Part shown: piece by piece, positions 43,051-52,288 of the stretch | Layout: each line of letters begins with the position of its first letter | Position numbering within the stretch: the stretch's first letter is position 1 | Source of the DNA: Tissierellia bacterium | Lineage (GTDB): Bacteria; Bacillota; Clostridia; Tissierellales; Peptoniphilaceae | Direction: 5' to 3' | Assembly (NCBI GenBank): GCA_030535395.1 | Contig: JAUNLK010000011.1 | Coordinates: 1-62,291, forward strand | DNA length: 62,291 bases | The notes under the pieces: model-generated | Databases searched by the model: none | What the model was told of the DNA's origin: nothing | The model's input: only the letters and a program-made list of their open reading frames with translations | Made by a program: the position numbers and the translations under genes

Positions 43051-44028
43051 TCAGTATTTGAGATTGTAGTCCACTACGTTCATGAGTTCTTTGCCGTTTT
43101 TGTATCGGCTGAAGTTTTCTTTGAAGATTTCCATGGCTCGGGGGAAGTAGTTGGGGGTGGTGCCTGCGATGTGGGGGGTGATGATGAGGTTTTCCAGGTC
43201 CCAGAGGGGGGAGTCTTCGGGGAGGGGTTCCTCGGGGAAGACGTCCAGGTAGGCCCCTTTGATTTCTCCGCTGTTCAGGGCCTCTACCAGGTCCTCCACC
43301 ACAATGAGGTCGCCGCGGCCCACATTCATGAAGACGGCATCAGGGCTCATGAGTTTGAATTTTTCGCCATTGAACAGGCCCTGGGTCTTCTCCGTGGAGG
43401 GGAGGACGGAGACGATGAAGTCTTGGTCTGCCAGGTGCTCATCCAGGACGTCGGTGGTGTACATCTCGTCGAAGTTTTCGGGAATTTCCGCCACCGCCCG
43501 GTTGCGGATGCCCGTGACCACCATGTCAAAGGCCTTGGCCTTTCGGGCGATTTCCCGGCCGATGGCCCCGGCCCCCACAATGAGGAGCTTTTTGCCGCAG
43601 AGCTCCGCCAGGGGGAGATTGCGGTCGTAGATTTTCTTCTGCTGATTCTTCATGGTGGTGAGATAGCAGCGGGTGAACATGATCATGGCCCCGGTGACCT
43701 GCTCGGCAATATTTTTGCCGTGAACTCCGGAGACATTGGTGAGGATGACACCCTTCTCCCGGAGCATCTCCATGGGGTAGTGGTCCACTCCGGCGAAGTA
43801 GTTGAACACCCAGCGGAGATTGGGAAATTCTCCCAGGACGGTGGCGCCCCCCAGGCCCGCCCCCTCCAGGCCCGCATTGAGGATGATCTCAATCTTTTCC
43901 TTTTCCGGGAGCATGTCGTTCAGTGAGGAGTAGATCTTCCACTCCTCCCCCTCCCCCACAATGGCGGGGAAGGCGGCCTCCACATCTGCTACTTTTAAAA
44001 ACATTCCATTCGTTACTACGCCAATCAT
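43051..44028 (-). CDS. D-isomer-specific 2-hydroxyacid dehydrogenase
   Basis: 325 residues. NAD-binding loop GAGAIGREIA; catalytic Arg in NVGRGD, Glu in FPEEPLP and His in TPHIAG are all present. It catalyses 2-oxo acid to D-2-hydroxy acid reduction; substrate not identifiable. The second of two adjacent ATGs has GGAG at a better distance. Single gene with its own terminator. Confidence 0.88.
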   Translation of the reverse strand: MIGVVTNGMFLKVADVEAAFPAIVGEGEEWKIYSSLNDMLPEKEKIEIILNAGLEGAGLGGATVLGEFPNLRWVFNYFAGVDHYPMEMLREKGVILTNVSGVHGKNIAEQVTGAMIMFTRCYLTTMKNQQKKIYDRNLPLAELCGKKLLIVGAGAIGREIARKAKAFDMVVTGIRNRAVAEIPENFDEMYTTDVLDEHLADQDFIVSVLPSTEKTQGLFNGEKFKLMSPDAVFMNVGRGDLIVVEDLVEALNSGEIKGAYLDVFPEEPLPEDSPLWDLENLIITPHIAGTTPNYFPRAMEIFKENFSRYKNGKELMNVVDYNLKY

Positions 44029-44069
44029 CATTTGCTCCTTTCAATTTACAATCTTTCTTCACTATTTTA

Positions 44070-44789
44070 TCAGAAACCCCAGGGCAGATAGGCGCTGATT
44101 ACGGCAAAAATTATGGCCGGGAGCATATTGGCCACATTGAAGCGCTTCTCCCACACCAAATTTACCCCAATGCAGAAGATGAGGACGGCCCCAATGAGGG
44201 AAATATAGGAGATGGCCAGCTCCGTCATCACCGGCGCCAGTAATTTGGCAAATAGAGTCACCGAGGCCTCCAGGATAAAGACGGGAATGGCCGCAAAGAC
44301 GGCGCCCTTGCCCATGGAGGAGGTGAAGATGGCGATGATGAAAAAGTCCAGGACGGATTTCACCGCCAGGGTGGAAAAGTCCCCGGTGATGCCCTCCTGA
44401 ATGGCCCCCACAATGGCCATGGCCCCAATGCAAATGGTGAGGGAGGCGGTGACGAAGGCGTCCAAAAAGCGGGTGTCCCCACTGTTGCCGCTCCTCTCCC
44501 TGAGCCAAATGCCAAAATTTTCGAAGCCCCTCTCAATCCCCATTAGTTCCCCCGCAATGGTCCCCAAAGTGAGGCAGAGGACCACAAACATGGCCTTGCC
44601 ACTCAAGAGGCGGCCCCCGTCAATGGAGAGCATCCCCTCCATGGCCCCGGCCACGGCTATGAACATGACACTGACGCCGCAGGCCCGGCTCAGGGACTCC
44701 TGCTGCTCTTTGCTGAAGAGTTTTCCGGCGAAGTGCCCCAAGAGGCCCCCGGCAAGGACGGCGCCACCATTAATCAAAGATCCCAACAT
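44070..44789 (-). CDS. DUF554 family membrane protein
   Basis: 239 residues with about seven hydrophobic segments, beginning MLGSLINGGAVLAGGLLG as other YqgA/YdfK (DUF554) proteins do. The TATAAT at 44801-44806 is so close that transcription would start near 44794, about five bases before the ATG 44789: no room for a ribosome site, so translation may be leaderless. A GTG at 44798 would be upstream of the predicted transcript start. Function of the family is unknown. Confidence 0.85.
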   Translation of the reverse strand: MLGSLINGGAVLAGGLLGHFAGKLFSKEQQESLSRACGVSVMFIAVAGAMEGMLSIDGGRLLSGKAMFVVLCLTLGTIAGELMGIERGFENFGIWLRERSGNSGDTRFLDAFVTASLTICIGAMAIVGAIQEGITGDFSTLAVKSVLDFFIIAIFTSSMGKGAVFAAIPVFILEASVTLFAKLLAPVMTELAISYISLIGAVLIFCIGVNLVWEKRFNVANMLPAIIFAVISAYLPWGF

Positions 44790-44800
44790 ATCGATCACCC

Positions 44801-44806
44801 ATTATA
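44801..44806 (-). promoter_or_regulatory. -10 box of the DUF554 gene
   Basis: Consensus TATAAT on the minus strand 12 bases before the ATG; -35 region weak. Confidence 0.55.
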
Positions 44807-44908
44807 AAAAATTTTCGGGAAAGTCCCCGCCCCTGGGAGGGGGGAAACTCCCATTGCTACACAATACATACTCGCCCTCGTCCAGACCGGAGGGCCCTAA
44901 GAAGGCCC

Positions 44909-46276
44909 TCACGCGCCCCCCAGGGGGAGGAGCCAGCCGGCCAGGAGGAAGTAAATCACCAAGACCAAAGAGTCGATGATGGTGGTAATGAGGGCCGATG
45001 CCATAATGGCCGGGTCAATGTGGACCCGCTTGGCCAGCATGGGAAGGGCCGCCCCCAAGAGCTTGGAGAGAACTACCGTAATGAGGACGGTAAAGGACAC
45101 CAGCCCCGAGATCACCAGTCCCGCATCGGTGAAGATCATCATTCTCCCAAAGTTCACCAGGGCCAAAACCAAGCCCACAATGAGGCCCACCCCCATCTCC
45201 TTGAACATCACCCGGAAGACATCGGAGAGGGTCACTTCCCCGGTGGCCATGGCCCGGATGATGATGGTGGAGGACTGGGAGCCCGTGTTTCCCCCGGTGT
45301 CGGTAATCATGGGGATGAACATGGTGAGAATGAGGTACTGACTGATGATGTAACTAAAATTGTCGATGATCCCCGAAGTGAGGGTGGCCGATACCATGAG
45401 AATCAAGAGCCAGGGGATTCTGTTCTTGGCCAGCTGCCATGGCGTCTGGGACAGATACTCGTCATCGGAGGGATTGATGGCGGCCATCTTGTGAAAGTCC
45501 TCCGTGGCCTCCTCTTCCACCACGTCCATGATGTCGTCGAAGGTGATGATCCCGCAGAGGCGGTGCTCCAGGTCCACTACGGGGAGGGCGATGTAGCCGT
45601 ATTTCATAAACTGCTCCGCCACCAGCTCCCGGTCGTCGGTGGTGGTGACGAACATCACATCCTCCTCCATGATGTCCCGAATGAAAAGATCAGCGTCGGA
45701 GACCACAATGGTCCTCAGGGACACAAAGCCCAGGAGCATCTTGTACTCATTTTCCACATAGCAGGTGTAGATGGTCTCCTTGTCCATCCCCGTCTTTTTA
45801 ATGTATTCCATGGCATCCTGCACCGTCATCTCCGGCTTCAGGCGGACATACTCAATGGTCATCATGGAGCCGGCGGAGTCCTCGGGATAGCGGAGGAATT
45901 CATTGATCAGCTTCCGCTCCTCGGGGGTGGACTGGGCCAGGACCTTGGTCACCACATTGGCCGGCATCTCATCGATGATGTCGATCCGGTCGTCAAAGTC
46001 CAACTCGTCGATGATGCCCTTGAGCTCCAGGTCGGTAATGGAATTGATGATCCGAAGCTGATTGTAGGTTTCCATATAGGAGAAGACCTCGGAGCCCTGG
46101 AGCTTGGGAATGAGCCGGAAGACCATGAGCATGGTCTTGTCCTCCATGTCCTCGATGATCTCCGCCAGATCCACCACATTGATCTCCTCCAGGACCTCCT
46201 TGAGCTCCTTGAGTTCCTTCGTTTCTATGAGTTTTTCGAAGTACTCCCTGTACTCCTGATACTCCCTGTAATCCAT
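44909..46276 (-). CDS. mgtE: magnesium transporter MgtE
   Basis: 455 residues in the MgtE order: N-terminal helical domain (LAEIIEDMEDKTMLMVFRLI), two CBS domains (~135-255; DIMEEDVMFV, CGIITFDDIMDVVEEEA), connecting helix, five membrane helices with the pore-type stretch MITDTGGNTGSQSS. Mg2+ uptake gated by CBS Mg sensing. GGAGG seven bases before ATG 46276. No Mg2+ (M-box) riboswitch fits in the 85 bases upstream. Confidence 0.95.
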   Translation of the reverse strand: MDYREYQEYREYFEKLIETKELKELKEVLEEINVVDLAEIIEDMEDKTMLMVFRLIPKLQGSEVFSYMETYNQLRIINSITDLELKGIIDELDFDDRIDIIDEMPANVVTKVLAQSTPEERKLINEFLRYPEDSAGSMMTIEYVRLKPEMTVQDAMEYIKKTGMDKETIYTCYVENEYKMLLGFVSLRTIVVSDADLFIRDIMEEDVMFVTTTDDRELVAEQFMKYGYIALPVVDLEHRLCGIITFDDIMDVVEEEATEDFHKMAAINPSDDEYLSQTPWQLAKNRIPWLLILMVSATLTSGIIDNFSYIISQYLILTMFIPMITDTGGNTGSQSSTIIIRAMATGEVTLSDVFRVMFKEMGVGLIVGLVLALVNFGRMMIFTDAGLVISGLVSFTVLITVVLSKLLGAALPMLAKRVHIDPAIMASALITTIIDSLVLVIYFLLAGWLLPLGGA

Positions 46277-46361
46277 ATCATCACCTCCAGCTGATCCATG
46301 GTATCACAAAAAGGGCCGTCCCTCCCTGGAAAGACCTCCGGGAAATGAATTTTAGTCAAAA

Positions 46362-46386
46362 TAAAAAAGACATCCCCGGGATGTCT
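46362..46386 (-). terminator. terminator of the two-gene membrane protein operon
   Basis: AGACATCC / GGATGTCT hairpin then T6 on the minus strand. Confidence 0.9.
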
Positions 46387-46391
46387 GAAAC

Positions 46392-46886
46392 TCACCAATG
46401 GCCCCTGAAATTCACATAGACGTGAAGGAAGTGGACGCCCCCAAAGGCGAGGCCCAGGCCCGAAAGGAGCCAGTGCCCCCGCCACAGGCCAATGGCGGCG
46501 TAGTAGAGGGGAGGCAAAAGGACCAGAGCCCCCAGCATCAGAGAGAGGCTCTGATGGCCCTGAGCGTAGAAAAACCAGCCCAGATAGTAGCCCAAAAGGG
46601 CCAGGGCCGCCAGGAAAAAGCCCAGTTTTTCCCTGCCACTGGCCAGGGAAAAGAGGGGCGCCTCCCCGTAAATGACAAAGCACATGACCAAAACGCAGGA
46701 GATCCCCAACAACTTTTCCAAAAAATTGAGCCCCGGGGAGGCCTCCACCATATTCATAATGGGATTTTCCTCCAGGGCAAGGAAGGGCATCACCAAATAG
46801 GGGAGCTCCTGGAGAAAAAAGAGGGCGAGACCCAGGGGCCAAAAGCCCAAATCAGTCTTGCCAAAGAGATGCAGCCAACGAACCAT
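46392..46886 (-). CDS. integral membrane protein of unknown function
   Basis: 164 residues with five hydrophobic segments and scattered His (C-terminal GGVHFLHVYVNFRGHW). No family recognised. ATG 46886 follows AAAGGGGGG; a GTG one codon earlier is less likely. It lies 15 bases after another membrane protein gene, forming an operon. Confidence 0.7.
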   Translation of the reverse strand: MVRWLHLFGKTDLGFWPLGLALFFLQELPYLVMPFLALEENPIMNMVEASPGLNFLEKLLGISCVLVMCFVIYGEAPLFSLASGREKLGFFLAALALLGYYLGWFFYAQGHQSLSLMLGALVLLPPLYYAAIGLWRGHWLLSGLGLAFGGVHFLHVYVNFRGHW

Positions 46887-46901
46887 CACAGCCCCCCCTT
46901 T

Positions 46902-47441
46902 CTAGGCCCGGGCCCCCAGGGCCAGCACTTCCCCCCTCAGGAGCCAGGCAAAGACCAGCTCCACCAGGACCAGGGCCCCGGCCACCACAGTGCCCTGAAA
47001 GAGGCTCCCCAAGATCAGGGCCAAAATGGGAATTGCCACGGCAAAAAACAGATAGGCCCTGGACTTATACAGCCAGGAAAAGGGCAACAAGTGGGCCCCA
47101 AAGACCATGGCATAGACCATGACCATCTTCTCAGGCACCGCCCGGAAGACCCACATCACAATGAGCAAATACAGGAGCTGATTCACCGAGAACAACAGCC
47201 CCAGCTGTCCCAACTGGTGCTCCTTGGAAAAAATATCCACCCCCATCCTCCGGCCCAAGAGCCAGGAGATGGGCAAGAGGGGCGCCGAACAGCAAAAGAC
47301 CAACAAATTTCCCAGGGGGAGGGGCAAATCCAAGAGCCCCACCCCAAAAATCAACAGCCAAATCACCACAGAGGCCAAAATAAAAGGCAGGCCCTTTTTC
47401 TGACCCACCATGATGTCATTTCTCAAATCCTCCACACCCAT
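46902..47441 (-). CDS. integral membrane protein, DUF7010-like
   Basis: 179 residues: a short amphipathic N-terminus (VEDLRNDIMVGQKKGLPFIL), then six hydrophobic segments with PISWLLGRRMGVDIFSKEH between two of them. The N-terminal and central pattern resembles small Bacillus membrane proteins grouped as DUF7010; assignment tentative. First gene of a two-gene operon; an extended -10 (TGATATAAT, TATAAT at 47517-47522) lies ~75 bases upstream. Confidence 0.65.
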   Translation of the reverse strand: MGVEDLRNDIMVGQKKGLPFILASVVIWLLIFGVGLLDLPLPLGNLLVFCCSAPLLPISWLLGRRMGVDIFSKEHQLGQLGLLFSVNQLLYLLIVMWVFRAVPEKMVMVYAMVFGAHLLPFSWLYKSRAYLFFAVAIPILALILGSLFQGTVVAGALVLVELVFAWLLRGEVLALGARA

Positions 47442-47516
47442 GACAAGATCCTTTCTGGAAGCGGGGGAAAGACAACGATTTCAGCGCCCCCCTTGTGTTC
47501 CGTCAATTTCACGATA

Positions 47517-47522
47517 ATTATA
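47517..47522 (-). promoter_or_regulatory. extended -10 promoter of the membrane protein operon
   Basis: TGTGATATAAT on the minus strand, the same 11-base sequence as at the ABC transporter operon promoter. Confidence 0.5.
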
Positions 47523-47647
47523 TCACAGGGAACTGGGGGGAAGGACCCCGGCCCAAAAATCGACCCCGCCCCCAGGGCCAAAACCGGGGGCAGATTGAAA
47601 CGCCGACTCCCGCCCCTGCGTGGTGCCGTGGAGGTGGATACGAAGAG

Positions 47648-47674
47648 GCCGGGACCCCGTGGCCCCGGCTCTTT
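47648..47674 (-). terminator. hairpin at the end of the pilus operon
   Basis: GCCGGG(G)CC / GGTCCCGGC stem immediately after the sortase stop on the minus strand; downstream CTCTTCG is a poor T-run. Confidence 0.5.
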
Positions 47675-47678
47675 CTTC

Positions 47679-48278
47679 CTATATATTGCCCTTCAGGGGC
47701 TGGCCCTGGCCCGTGAGTTTGCAGCGGACCACCACCCTGGACTTGCCCCCCAGGGTGCAGGTGAAGAGGGTCAGGTCCCACTCCCCGCCCAGGAGGGCCT
47801 CCAGCTCGTCTCCCCCCACCTCCTGGATGTCCACAATCTCATAGTGAAATTGATTCTGATCCACATCGGTGAAGGTCACTTCATCCCCCAAGTCCACACG
47901 GGGGAGCTTGCCAAAGTGGGAGCGATAGTTGTGGGCCATGATGATCATATTGTCCCGGTAGATGCTCCCCTGGTATCTCGCCGGGGCGATTTTGATCTTG
48001 TCGTAGGACCAGGAGCTCATTACGGGAAGATCCAGGCCCAAAGTCTCCAGCTTCAGGTGGCCAATGTACTCGTGGCCGTCCACCAGGTGGATGGGCATCT
48101 CCCGCCGGGGGTCCTGAAAGGCACTGCCATCCAGACTCCCCGCCGAGCTCAGGGAGGCCATGAGGGCCTCCGTCCGCCTCCCCACCAGGACATCCTCCAC
48201 CCTATTTTTGGCAAATAGAAGGGCGGCCACCAGGATGCACAGGATGCCCACTCGGAAAAACACACTGTTCTTTTTCAA
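47679..48278 (-). CDS. sortase (not class C), pilus-operon type
   Basis: 199-residue transpeptidase with one N-terminal membrane anchor (residues ~8-23) and no C-terminal anchor, unlike class C. Catalytic triad visible: His116 (MAHNYRSHFGKL), Cys174 (LFTCTLGGKS) and Arg181 (RVVVRC). The HN after the catalytic His recalls class B enzymes, but I cannot place the class firmly. It overlaps the tip-protein gene by four bases and ends the pilus operon, so it probably attaches pili to the cell wall or handles the unusual LPFAG tip signal. Confidence 0.88.
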   Translation of the reverse strand: MKKNSVFFRVGILCILVAALLFAKNRVEDVLVGRRTEALMASLSSAGSLDGSAFQDPRREMPIHLVDGHEYIGHLKLETLGLDLPVMSSWSYDKIKIAPARYQGSIYRDNMIIMAHNYRSHFGKLPRVDLGDEVTFTDVDQNQFHYEIVDIQEVGGDELEALLGGEWDLTLFTCTLGGKSRVVVRCKLTGQGQPLKGNI

Positions 48279-51200
48279 TCTCTCCTCTTTCTCCTGAGTA
48301 TGGAAAGGCCCGATGCCGAGACCAAGAGGGCCCCCACCCCTCTCATGGCACCGGTCCCCCCGCCGCCGGCAAAGGGCAGCTCCACCCCCGGAGGGGTCTC
48401 CGCCTGCACCACTGGGTGGGGGAAGTACTTGATTTGGTCGCCATTGTAGCTCACATGGGCCGATGTATTGGAGTGAAAGCCCCTCTCCTTGGAACTGGTG
48501 GCATTGTCCCCAAAGTCGGTTTCGGAATCGCCGGTGTGGTCATAGCCACTGGTCTCATAGGCCTCCTTGGCCGCATCATTGACCTTGATATTGTAGGAGA
48601 GGGTGTAGGTCACATCGTCCTTCAACTCGTAGCTCTCGTTGAATTTGAGGACGATTGTCCGGCTGCCCTGGTCGTAGCTCAGGCTCTCTAGGATTTTACT
48701 TTCCCCCGAGCCATTGGCGCCGGTCTGTCCTCCATTTTCCCAGAGGACCACCTCCTCCCCAGTGGTCCGATCCTCCATGGACACCCGGTAGTCCGCCCGG
48801 TCTGCCACCAGCTCCATTCGGCTGCTCAGGCTGTCCTCCACAGTCACCTCACACACCGCAGCCTCGATGACCCGGCGGAGCTCCTCAATGAGCTGGTTGA
48901 AATCGCTCCTCACCCCGATGTGCTTTCCATTCCCCAGCTCTGCCATCTTCCGCAGGACCACCGGGCTCTGGGAGGCATTGCTGTCCTCGGCATTGATATC
49001 ATCGGATACCCCCACGGCAAAGGTGGTGACCTCGGAATGCCGCTCATAGAATCCCTGGAGATATTGGATGGTGTTGTTTTTGGACTCCGGAACCGTATAG
49101 GTGAGGTCCAAGTTCGAGCCCGTTCCGTCCCGATCTCCATTGTCTTTGATCCAGAAGGTGGGCACCCCGTCGCTGATAAAGATCATGGCCTGTCTTCTCC
49201 CCGCCGCCTTGGACACATTGATGAGGTCCTCCGCCAGCATGAGCCCCGCCTGATAGTTGGTGCCCATGTAGTTGTCCGTCGGCACGGGGCAGTGGATGTT
49301 TCCGCTGAAGACATTGGTCCAGCCACTGATGATGTGGGCGTCTTTTTTGTAGGTGTAGCCCTTGGATGCCTGGGTTATGGTCCCCTGCTTTGAGCTTCCA
49401 TTGAAGTAGATAAAGGCCACCCGATTGTCCTGGTTTTTCTCCAGGAAATTGGGAATGAGATCCGTCTGATTGATGAGATTCATCATGGCATCCATCCGGC
49501 TCATGGGCGCCCCATTTTCCCCAATCATATCCGCCTCGGTCATGGTGGAGGAGCCATCCAGCACAAAGAGGAGGTCCAGAGGCAGCTCCCTGCTCACCTT
49601 CTCCCCCTCAATGGTGAGGTACAGGCGGTAGAGATCATTGAGCTGATGCTTGTAGGGGGGCTCCTCCTCAATTTGGGTGTGGGGATTGTCGGCCCCGTCC
49701 CCCAGAAAGTCAATCTGCTTTTTCACCAGCACATTGGGCTTTAAAGTCTCGGAGACACTGGGCCCCTCGGGGGTAGTGCTGTCCTTGGTGCTGACGATAT
49801 TGAACACCCCATTTCCCACATCGCTGGTAATGGTGGTGCTGTAACCGGGGATCTTTAAAGGGGCGATGTCGTAGCTGAAATCAAACACCGAGAGAATTTC
49901 GAAGTCATCGTGGACGTCCTCCGGGAAATGGGCCCCGGCATCCTCCCTCAGCTGATTTTTGTCCGTGCTGTAGATCTTCTCAATAATTTTTAACTGCGAT
50001 GCCTCGTCGGGAATTTGGTGGAAGATGAAGCTCCAACCCCCGGCCTGGGAGAGATTCACCGAATCTGCAACAAGATCCCGAATCTCCACGGTTTTTTCCA
50101 CCCTCCCCAGGGGGCCGTCCGTATAGGCGATGGTCACATTGTAGTTTTTGACGAGATCCACTTTAACGGGCCCGTGATAGGCCCCGCTGCCATCGGGCCA
50201 GGTCTTTTTCACCTGGATGTCCCTGTAGCTGACATAGTGATCGGTGAAGGACTGGGTGGACATGGAGGCCCACATGAAGTCCGTCCTGGGGACAGCGGAC
50301 CTCTGTGGCTCCCTCATGAGATTGCCCATGGTGAAATTCAGATGATCGGTATTGGCCGTGGTAAAGAGGACGGCATTTTGGGACCAATTGGGATGACTTG
50401 GCTGGTCCCCATCCCAGGGGGTATTGCCCCCATTGTAGCCATGCTGAGTGCCAAATGCCGGGCCGCCATCAAAGGAGTTTAGAATGTGGGAGCCCGGAAT
50501 CACATAGGCCCCCGAAATGGTGTTTTGGTCCGGCCGGACAAATTGGGGACCCACGGTATTGTTCCCTGGATCCAGGGAGTTAATGGTGAAGTAGCTCCCC
50601 CTCCCGTCGGCGTACTGACAGGTCTCGAATTGGACGGTCTCCCCGCTTTTTTTCTTGAAGACCAGATCGATATTGATCTCTCGGACATTCTGCCAGGCCC
50701 AGCCATAGTAGAGATTGTGACTGAATTGGAGGATGGGATCGTAGTTCCTGCTGCCATAGTCCTGGGGCCGATTCCCCCTGTCATCCACATTTTTCATGGG
50801 GGTGATTTTGAAAGTCACCTCGGCATCCACAATATCACTGTCGAAATAGGCAGCATTGTCGTACTTCACTTTGAGCCACATCTTGGTGGTATCTAGGCTC
50901 AAATCCCCCGCCGCCCATCCAGCATTCATATCCCTGCTGTAGTTTGCCGCATTTTTATTGGAGCTTGCAAATCGAACTGCGGTGACGGTCTGCCCAGCAA
51001 ACTGAGGATAGATCTTGGGGTGAACTTTAAAACCGTGGAGGCCCCACATTCCATTTTTCACCGCCTCGGGATCCGGGCCCGTTTTGGCCGACAAGATCTT
51101 AATATCTGGTTTTGTCGTCGATCCATTTAAACCGCTGTATTCCACCACCCCCGCACTGACCTGCTCCATATTGGGGTCCAAGCGCAGGTGGTTCACCGGG

Positions 51201-52288
51201 GCAATATCCTCCGGGCCAATGAATTGCGGGGACTGGAGGGCCCTGCCACTCCCCAAGGGCCGGAAATTGGGGGCTCTGTTGCCCCCGAGGGTGGCACTCT
51301 CCAGGCGGTACTCGTCCCTCTCCCCGTGGCCGCTGGCGGTGAGTTTCAGGACTTCCCCCTCCTCGGGAAGGGGGTCCGGGACTTTCACCACCAGTTGGAT
51401 GGGCCCCTCCTGGGCCCCGTCCCTGGCCAGGAGATAGTGGTGGCGGCCCTCAGCGGGATTCGGGGAGTCCCGGAGGACGGTGAGGCCCTGGGCCTCCAGG
51501 GAGTAGTGGGGCGCCATGGCCTCCAGCTCCTCCAGGAGATATTGGACTCTGCCATAGCTCTCCCCATCCAGTGCCCCGCCCGGTGCCCCGGTGGCCCCCA
51601 GGGCCTCCAGCTGATCCAAGATACGCCCCAGCTCCCTCTGCTGCTCTCGGGTGTAGAGCTCCTGGACCAGGGCCGCCTCCCCCGCGAGCTCAATTTCCAG
51701 CTCCTCCACGGGCTGGCCCCCCTCCCCCGTGAGGGTGAGCTGGGTGTAGCCCTCGGGGCTGCTGCCTCCGGCGGTGAGCTCGGTGTAGTCCTCCTCCCCC
51801 CCAGTCTTCACAATGGTGAGGGAGGGGGCCGCCTCCGGGGAGGGAAAGCCCCCGAAGAAGATCTCCCTCTGGCTGAGACTCCGGTACTCTTCAATGAGGC
51901 GATTCTCCTCCGGACTGAGGCGGTATTCCGGGAGGGGCTCCGGGCTCTCCTCCTCTGAGTCCTCCCCCTGGGTGGACTCCTGAAGCTCCTCCTCCAGCTC
52001 TTCCGGGGGAGTTTCGGGCTTTCCCGAGGCCTCCGGGTCCGGTGCCTCCCCTTCCTCCAGCTTCCCCGAAGGGGCATCGGCCTCGCCGGAAGTCTCCGGG
52101 ACTGGGATCTCCTCCAGCTCCGTCGAAGGGGCATCGGGCTCGGTGGTCTCCGGGGCCGTCGCCTCCAACTGCTCCTCCACTTTCCCCGGCGCCTCCATCC
52201 CCCCTGCCCCGGCAAGGGCCACGGAGGAGTGCGCCAAGAGGATGAGGGCCGCGAGGATCACGTGGATCCACCGGGATGCTCTCTTCAT
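48275..52288 (-). CDS. giant VWA-domain pilus tip adhesin with LPFAG sorting signal
   Basis: 1337 residues. Signal peptide (1-~27); a Pro/Glu-rich linker (~30-130); a large region (~130-900) without recognised motif; a von Willebrand A domain (~905-1140) with MIDAS pieces DGSST, the TNYQAG Thr and ISDGVP Asp; a fibrinogen-binding/isopeptide-like C-terminal domain; and a cell-wall sorting signal VELPFAGG, hydrophobic segment and RRKRRD tail. LPFAG replaces Thr of LPXTG by Ala. Start ATG 52288 (AGGAGG upstream) overlaps the minor pilin stop. Organisation matches RrgA-type tip adhesins. Confidence 0.92.
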   Translation of the reverse strand: MKRASRWIHVILAALILLAHSSVALAGAGGMEAPGKVEEQLEATAPETTEPDAPSTELEEIPVPETSGEADAPSGKLEEGEAPDPEASGKPETPPEELEEELQESTQGEDSEEESPEPLPEYRLSPEENRLIEEYRSLSQREIFFGGFPSPEAAPSLTIVKTGGEEDYTELTAGGSSPEGYTQLTLTGEGGQPVEELEIELAGEAALVQELYTREQQRELGRILDQLEALGATGAPGGALDGESYGRVQYLLEELEAMAPHYSLEAQGLTVLRDSPNPAEGRHHYLLARDGAQEGPIQLVVKVPDPLPEEGEVLKLTASGHGERDEYRLESATLGGNRAPNFRPLGSGRALQSPQFIGPEDIAPVNHLRLDPNMEQVSAGVVEYSGLNGSTTKPDIKILSAKTGPDPEAVKNGMWGLHGFKVHPKIYPQFAGQTVTAVRFASSNKNAANYSRDMNAGWAAGDLSLDTTKMWLKVKYDNAAYFDSDIVDAEVTFKITPMKNVDDRGNRPQDYGSRNYDPILQFSHNLYYGWAWQNVREINIDLVFKKKSGETVQFETCQYADGRGSYFTINSLDPGNNTVGPQFVRPDQNTISGAYVIPGSHILNSFDGGPAFGTQHGYNGGNTPWDGDQPSHPNWSQNAVLFTTANTDHLNFTMGNLMREPQRSAVPRTDFMWASMSTQSFTDHYVSYRDIQVKKTWPDGSGAYHGPVKVDLVKNYNVTIAYTDGPLGRVEKTVEIRDLVADSVNLSQAGGWSFIFHQIPDEASQLKIIEKIYSTDKNQLREDAGAHFPEDVHDDFEILSVFDFSYDIAPLKIPGYSTTITSDVGNGVFNIVSTKDSTTPEGPSVSETLKPNVLVKKQIDFLGDGADNPHTQIEEEPPYKHQLNDLYRLYLTIEGEKVSRELPLDLLFVLDGSSTMTEADMIGENGAPMSRMDAMMNLINQTDLIPNFLEKNQDNRVAFIYFNGSSKQGTITQASKGYTYKKDAHIISGWTNVFSGNIHCPVPTDNYMGTNYQAGLMLAEDLINVSKAAGRRQAMIFISDGVPTFWIKDNGDRDGTGSNLDLTYTVPESKNNTIQYLQGFYERHSEVTTFAVGVSDDINAEDSNASQSPVVLRKMAELGNGKHIGVRSDFNQLIEELRRVIEAAVCEVTVEDSLSSRMELVADRADYRVSMEDRTTGEEVVLWENGGQTGANGSGESKILESLSYDQGSRTIVLKFNESYELKDDVTYTLSYNIKVNDAAKEAYETSGYDHTGDSETDFGDNATSSKERGFHSNTSAHVSYNGDQIKYFPHPVVQAETPPGVELPFAGGGGTGAMRGVGALLVSASGLSILRRKRRD

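Noticed and set aside
46277..46361. M-box magnesium riboswitch expected before mgtE
   Set aside because: Only 85 bases separate the upstream terminator from mgtE, too short for an M-box, and its conserved segments are not seen.
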